Shown in pieces: positions 62,173-64,000 of a DNA stretch of 64,000 nt. The DNA is from Taibaiella sp. (lineage in GTDB: Bacteria > Bacteroidota > Bacteroidia > Chitinophagales > Chitinophagaceae), in the NCBI GenBank assembly GCA_013815385.1, contig JACDGL010000003.1:1-64000 (forward strand). Reading direction: 5' to 3'. The notes under the pieces were generated by a model, which saw nothing but the letters and a program-made list of their open reading frames with translations, did no database searches and was not told where the DNA came from. Both the position numbers and the translations under genes were made by a program. How positions within the stretch are numbered: position 1 is the first letter of the stretch; each line of letters opens with the position of its first letter.

Positions 62173-62988
62173 TTAACGTCCCTGCATAGCAGACAGCATA
62201 TTTCCATATATCTGGTTCAGCGTGCCAAGGTTTTTCGCCAGCTGACCTATCTGGTCTTTGGCAGCCTTAGCATCTTCTGCACTCGATGCCATTGCATCTG
62301 ATGCATTTACAAGATTGCTATAGAATTTATTCATTGCTTTCAGATGGTTATTTGCATCAGAAAGTTCTACTTCGTATATCTGGTTCAGTGTACCAAGATT
62401 CTTTGACAGGACAACAACCTGTTCGTGGAATTTAGTGGTATCAGCAGCAGCATTGTTAAATGAAGCCATTGTCTGGGTAGCACCTACAAATGTAGTTTTC
62501 ATCTGGCCCAGTGCATCAGCTGCCTCGCGGGCGCTCTGTGAATATTGGGCGGTAGCCGAAGTAACATCAGACATATCTTTTATCTGGTCTACCGTATGGC
62601 CAAAGCGCTGGAAATTCTCGTTCAGCTTGCGGAGATTGGCAGGAGTTATCTGCGCTTCTTCCAGCATCTGATCCAGTGATTTTGTGGAAAATCCCTTTGG
62701 TCCTGCTTCCAGCTTTACACCTTTACGGTAAGCCTCTACATAGGGGTTCTCGTCTATATTAGGATAGTAACGTTCCCAATAGTAATCTTTATGCGGTGGT
62801 AAAACGCCAAGCATAGCAAAGATGAACGCCTCGGTAAGCATACCAGCCGTAAGCATTACACCGGCACCGTTCCAGTGCTGTATTTTGAAGAGCGCACCCA
62901 ACAATACTACCGATGCACCAATACCAATGATGAAGTTCTTTAGATACTTACCCTGCTTGGTTTCGAAAAATAACGCAAAAGAATTCAT
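62173..62988 (-). CDS. gldL: Type IX secretion motor protein GldL
   Basis: A 271-residue inner-membrane protein that forms a pentameric proton-conducting stator around GldM. Two membrane helices lie near residues 17-35 and 44-62. The second contains Glu53 in AGMLTEAFIFAML, the expected protonatable residue. The cytoplasmic remainder is mostly helical. It contains a duplicated segment, KNLGTLNQIY, about 65 residues apart and again just before the C-terminus, so the tail looks like two related coiled-coil units. Start and order (gldK-L-M-N) are canonical. It is 50 bp after gldK. Confidence 0.95.
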   Translation of the reverse strand: MNSFALFFETKQGKYLKNFIIGIGASVVLLGALFKIQHWNGAGVMLTAGMLTEAFIFAMLGVLPPHKDYYWERYYPNIDENPYVEAYRKGVKLEAGPKGFSTKSLDQMLEEAQITPANLRKLNENFQRFGHTVDQIKDMSDVTSATAQYSQSAREAADALGQMKTTFVGATQTMASFNNAAADTTKFHEQVVVLSKNLGTLNQIYEVELSDANNHLKAMNKFYSNLVNASDAMASSAEDAKAAKDQIGQLAKNLGTLNQIYGNMLSAMQGR

Positions 62989-63038
62989 ATTTTATATCTA
63001 TTTTCTTAAGGGTTGAAAAAATATTGCTTAATTAAAAA

Positions 63039-64000
63039 TTAACGCTGCTTGCGACCGTTTGTCAATGATAACGCTATTTGCTGATATGCACAACGGAAAC
63101 CGATGTATGCTTTTGCAGTATCTGCATATTCATAATCGCGTGTACTTACCTGCAGATAGTACGCTACATCGCGCCAGCTGCCACCACGTACCACTTTACG
63201 CTTCATCCACTGTGGGTCATTAGCTTTCATCTTGTATTCTACCTCAGGGTTCATATCTGCAACTACCTGGTAAGTGGTTCCGAAATAAGAAGAGCTAGTC
63301 CACTCAGATACGTTACCAGACATGTTACGAAGACCGTAATCGTTCGGGAAATATTTATTTACAGGCACTGTATACAATCCACCATCTGCTGCGTAGTTAC
63401 CGCGCAATGGCTTGAAGTTAGCAAGGTAACAACCTTTTTTGTTAACAATGTAAGGACCACCCCATGGGTAAGGAGCTTCGTTGCGTCCGCCGCGTGCTGC
63501 CCATTCCCACTGCATTTCGTTAGGCAGCATAAATTTACCTTCAAAGAACTGCTTTGTCTTGTCACGTTCTGATTTCCAGGTGCGTGTGCGCCAATCGCAA
63601 AATGCGTTACATTGATTCCAGTTAACGCCCACTACAGGGTAATTGTTAAATGAAGGAAACCAGTTGTATTGCAGTGCAATAGGTTCGTTATAAGAGTAAG
63701 CGAACTGGCGTATCCAAACTGTAGTATCCGGGTAAACAGGAACATCGTACTTGCCGATGTAGCTGCTGCGCGCACCACCGTTCCTCACGTTAGTTTCGTA
63801 ATCGTATGTTTCGTAATGATAAACCAGCTTGCTGTTATCAAATTCTTTTTTACCCCAGCCAGACTGTTCTGCTGGAATATAAAATGAAGCCAGTTGATCT
63901 TGCAGGTCAGCATCTTTCCAATTAATGCGTTTTCTGAAGTCAAGACGTGGTGTGCCGTCTGCGTTATCAATCTGGTCGCCTAACTGCTGATGTGCCATAG
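63039..64000 (-). CDS. gldK: Type IX secretion lipoprotein GldK (5' part outside window)
   Basis: The C-terminal 319 or more residues of GldK, a SUMF1/FGE-like fold lipoprotein of the T9SS periplasmic ring. Marks are YPVVGVNWNQCNAFCDWRT, KFMLPNEMQWEWAARGG, YPWGGPYIVN, GLRNMSGNVSEWTSSSYFG and VVRGGSWRDVAYYLQVS, ending GFRCAYQ. The formylglycine-generating activity of the fold is not expected in GldK. The frame is open to the window edge. The Met at 63998 is probably internal, because GldK proteins are over 400 residues and begin with a lipoprotein signal. It is the first visible gene of the gldKLMN operon. Confidence 0.93.
   Translation of the reverse strand, partial: MAHQQLGDQIDNADGTPRLDFRKRINWKDADLQDQLASFYIPAEQSGWGKKEFDNSKLVYHYETYDYETNVRNGGARSSYIGKYDVPVYPDTTVWIRQFAYSYNEPIALQYNWFPSFNNYPVVGVNWNQCNAFCDWRTRTWKSERDKTKQFFEGKFMLPNEMQWEWAARGGRNEAPYPWGGPYIVNKKGCYLANFKPLRGNYAADGGLYTVPVNKYFPNDYGLRNMSGNVSEWTSSSYFGTTYQVVADMNPEVEYKMKANDPQWMKRKVVRGGSWRDVAYYLQVSTRDYEYADTAKAYIGFRCAYQQIALSLTNGRKQR

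Overview
The window is chromosomal DNA of a Bacteroidota bacterium, most likely of the Chitinophagaceae or a close relative. Several things point there: gliding/type IX secretion genes (gldK-gldL-gldM-gldN at the right edge, gldF-gldG in the middle), two proteins with C-terminal type A T9SS sorting domains, a fused MurF-alanine racemase, a Bacteroidota-type omega-like RNA polymerase subunit, and repeated TAnnTTTG promoter -7 boxes, the form used by the Bacteroidota housekeeping sigma factor. No phage, plasmid, insertion sequence or CRISPR array was seen. Nearly all of it reads as core genome.

Layout. 1-9400: a GNAT acetyltransferase and an atypical NRAMP-family transporter, a fatty-acid desaturase, tRNA-Asp, then accA, dapA and ahcY on the plus strand, facing two T9SS cargo proteins on the minus strand. 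9400-10550: a gene-free stretch with about three tandem 198-bp repeats, each carrying two hairpins. 10550-13450: a glycosyltransferase, a DUF4159 protein, rsmE and an ECF sigma factor. 13850-29690: a 13-gene minus-strand division and cell-wall (dcw) cluster, read as mraZ-rsmH-ftsL-ftsI-murE-mraY-murD-ftsW-murG-murC-ftsQ-ftsA-ftsZ. It starts behind four 10-bp-phased MraZ boxes and ends at a strong terminator. 29970-34180: bamD, an omega-like subunit, a HAD phosphatase, a DUF721 protein, and a LytTR two-component system whose kinase has a histidine-rich external loop. This system is flanked by two decayed T9SS sorting-domain fragments. 34460-37200: rpsO and pnp. 37300-43620: an NAD(P)-binding protein, a GH3-family ligase, lptB, an AT-rich acyltransferase, metF and a class D beta-lactamase. 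43740-46610: a small regulated module (membrane protein, winged-helix regulator, CreD, sensor-like protein) with one 23-bp operator-like word in front of each of its two transcription units. 46640-53840: a DUF488 protein, gldF, gldG, a DUF4340 protein, murF-alr and a small lipoprotein. 53840-64000: a gene-poor stretch with a direct repeat, a 1142-residue outer-membrane protein, an MBL-fold hydrolase, a 2-phosphosulfolactate phosphatase homologue, and gldN, gldM, gldL and partial gldK.

How the genes work together. The dcw cluster and murF-alr cover most of cytoplasmic peptidoglycan precursor synthesis (MurC, D, E, F, MraY, MurG and D-alanine supply) plus the divisome (FtsZ, A, Q, L, W, I). MurE carries the DNPR motif of the meso-diaminopimelate-adding enzymes, and dapA supplies that pathway. 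murA, murB and ddl are not in the window. GldK/L/M/N form the T9SS motor and ring; the two secreted proteins near the left edge are typical of its cargo. BamD and LptB belong to outer-membrane assembly.

The most interesting signals are the shared operator of the CreD module, the phased MraZ operator, the histidine-rich sensor kinase, the NRAMP homologue with substituted metal-site motifs, the large propeller/barrel outer-membrane protein with a protease-like domain lacking its zinc site, and the tandem hairpin repeats. All assignments come from reading the sequence; no database search was run.
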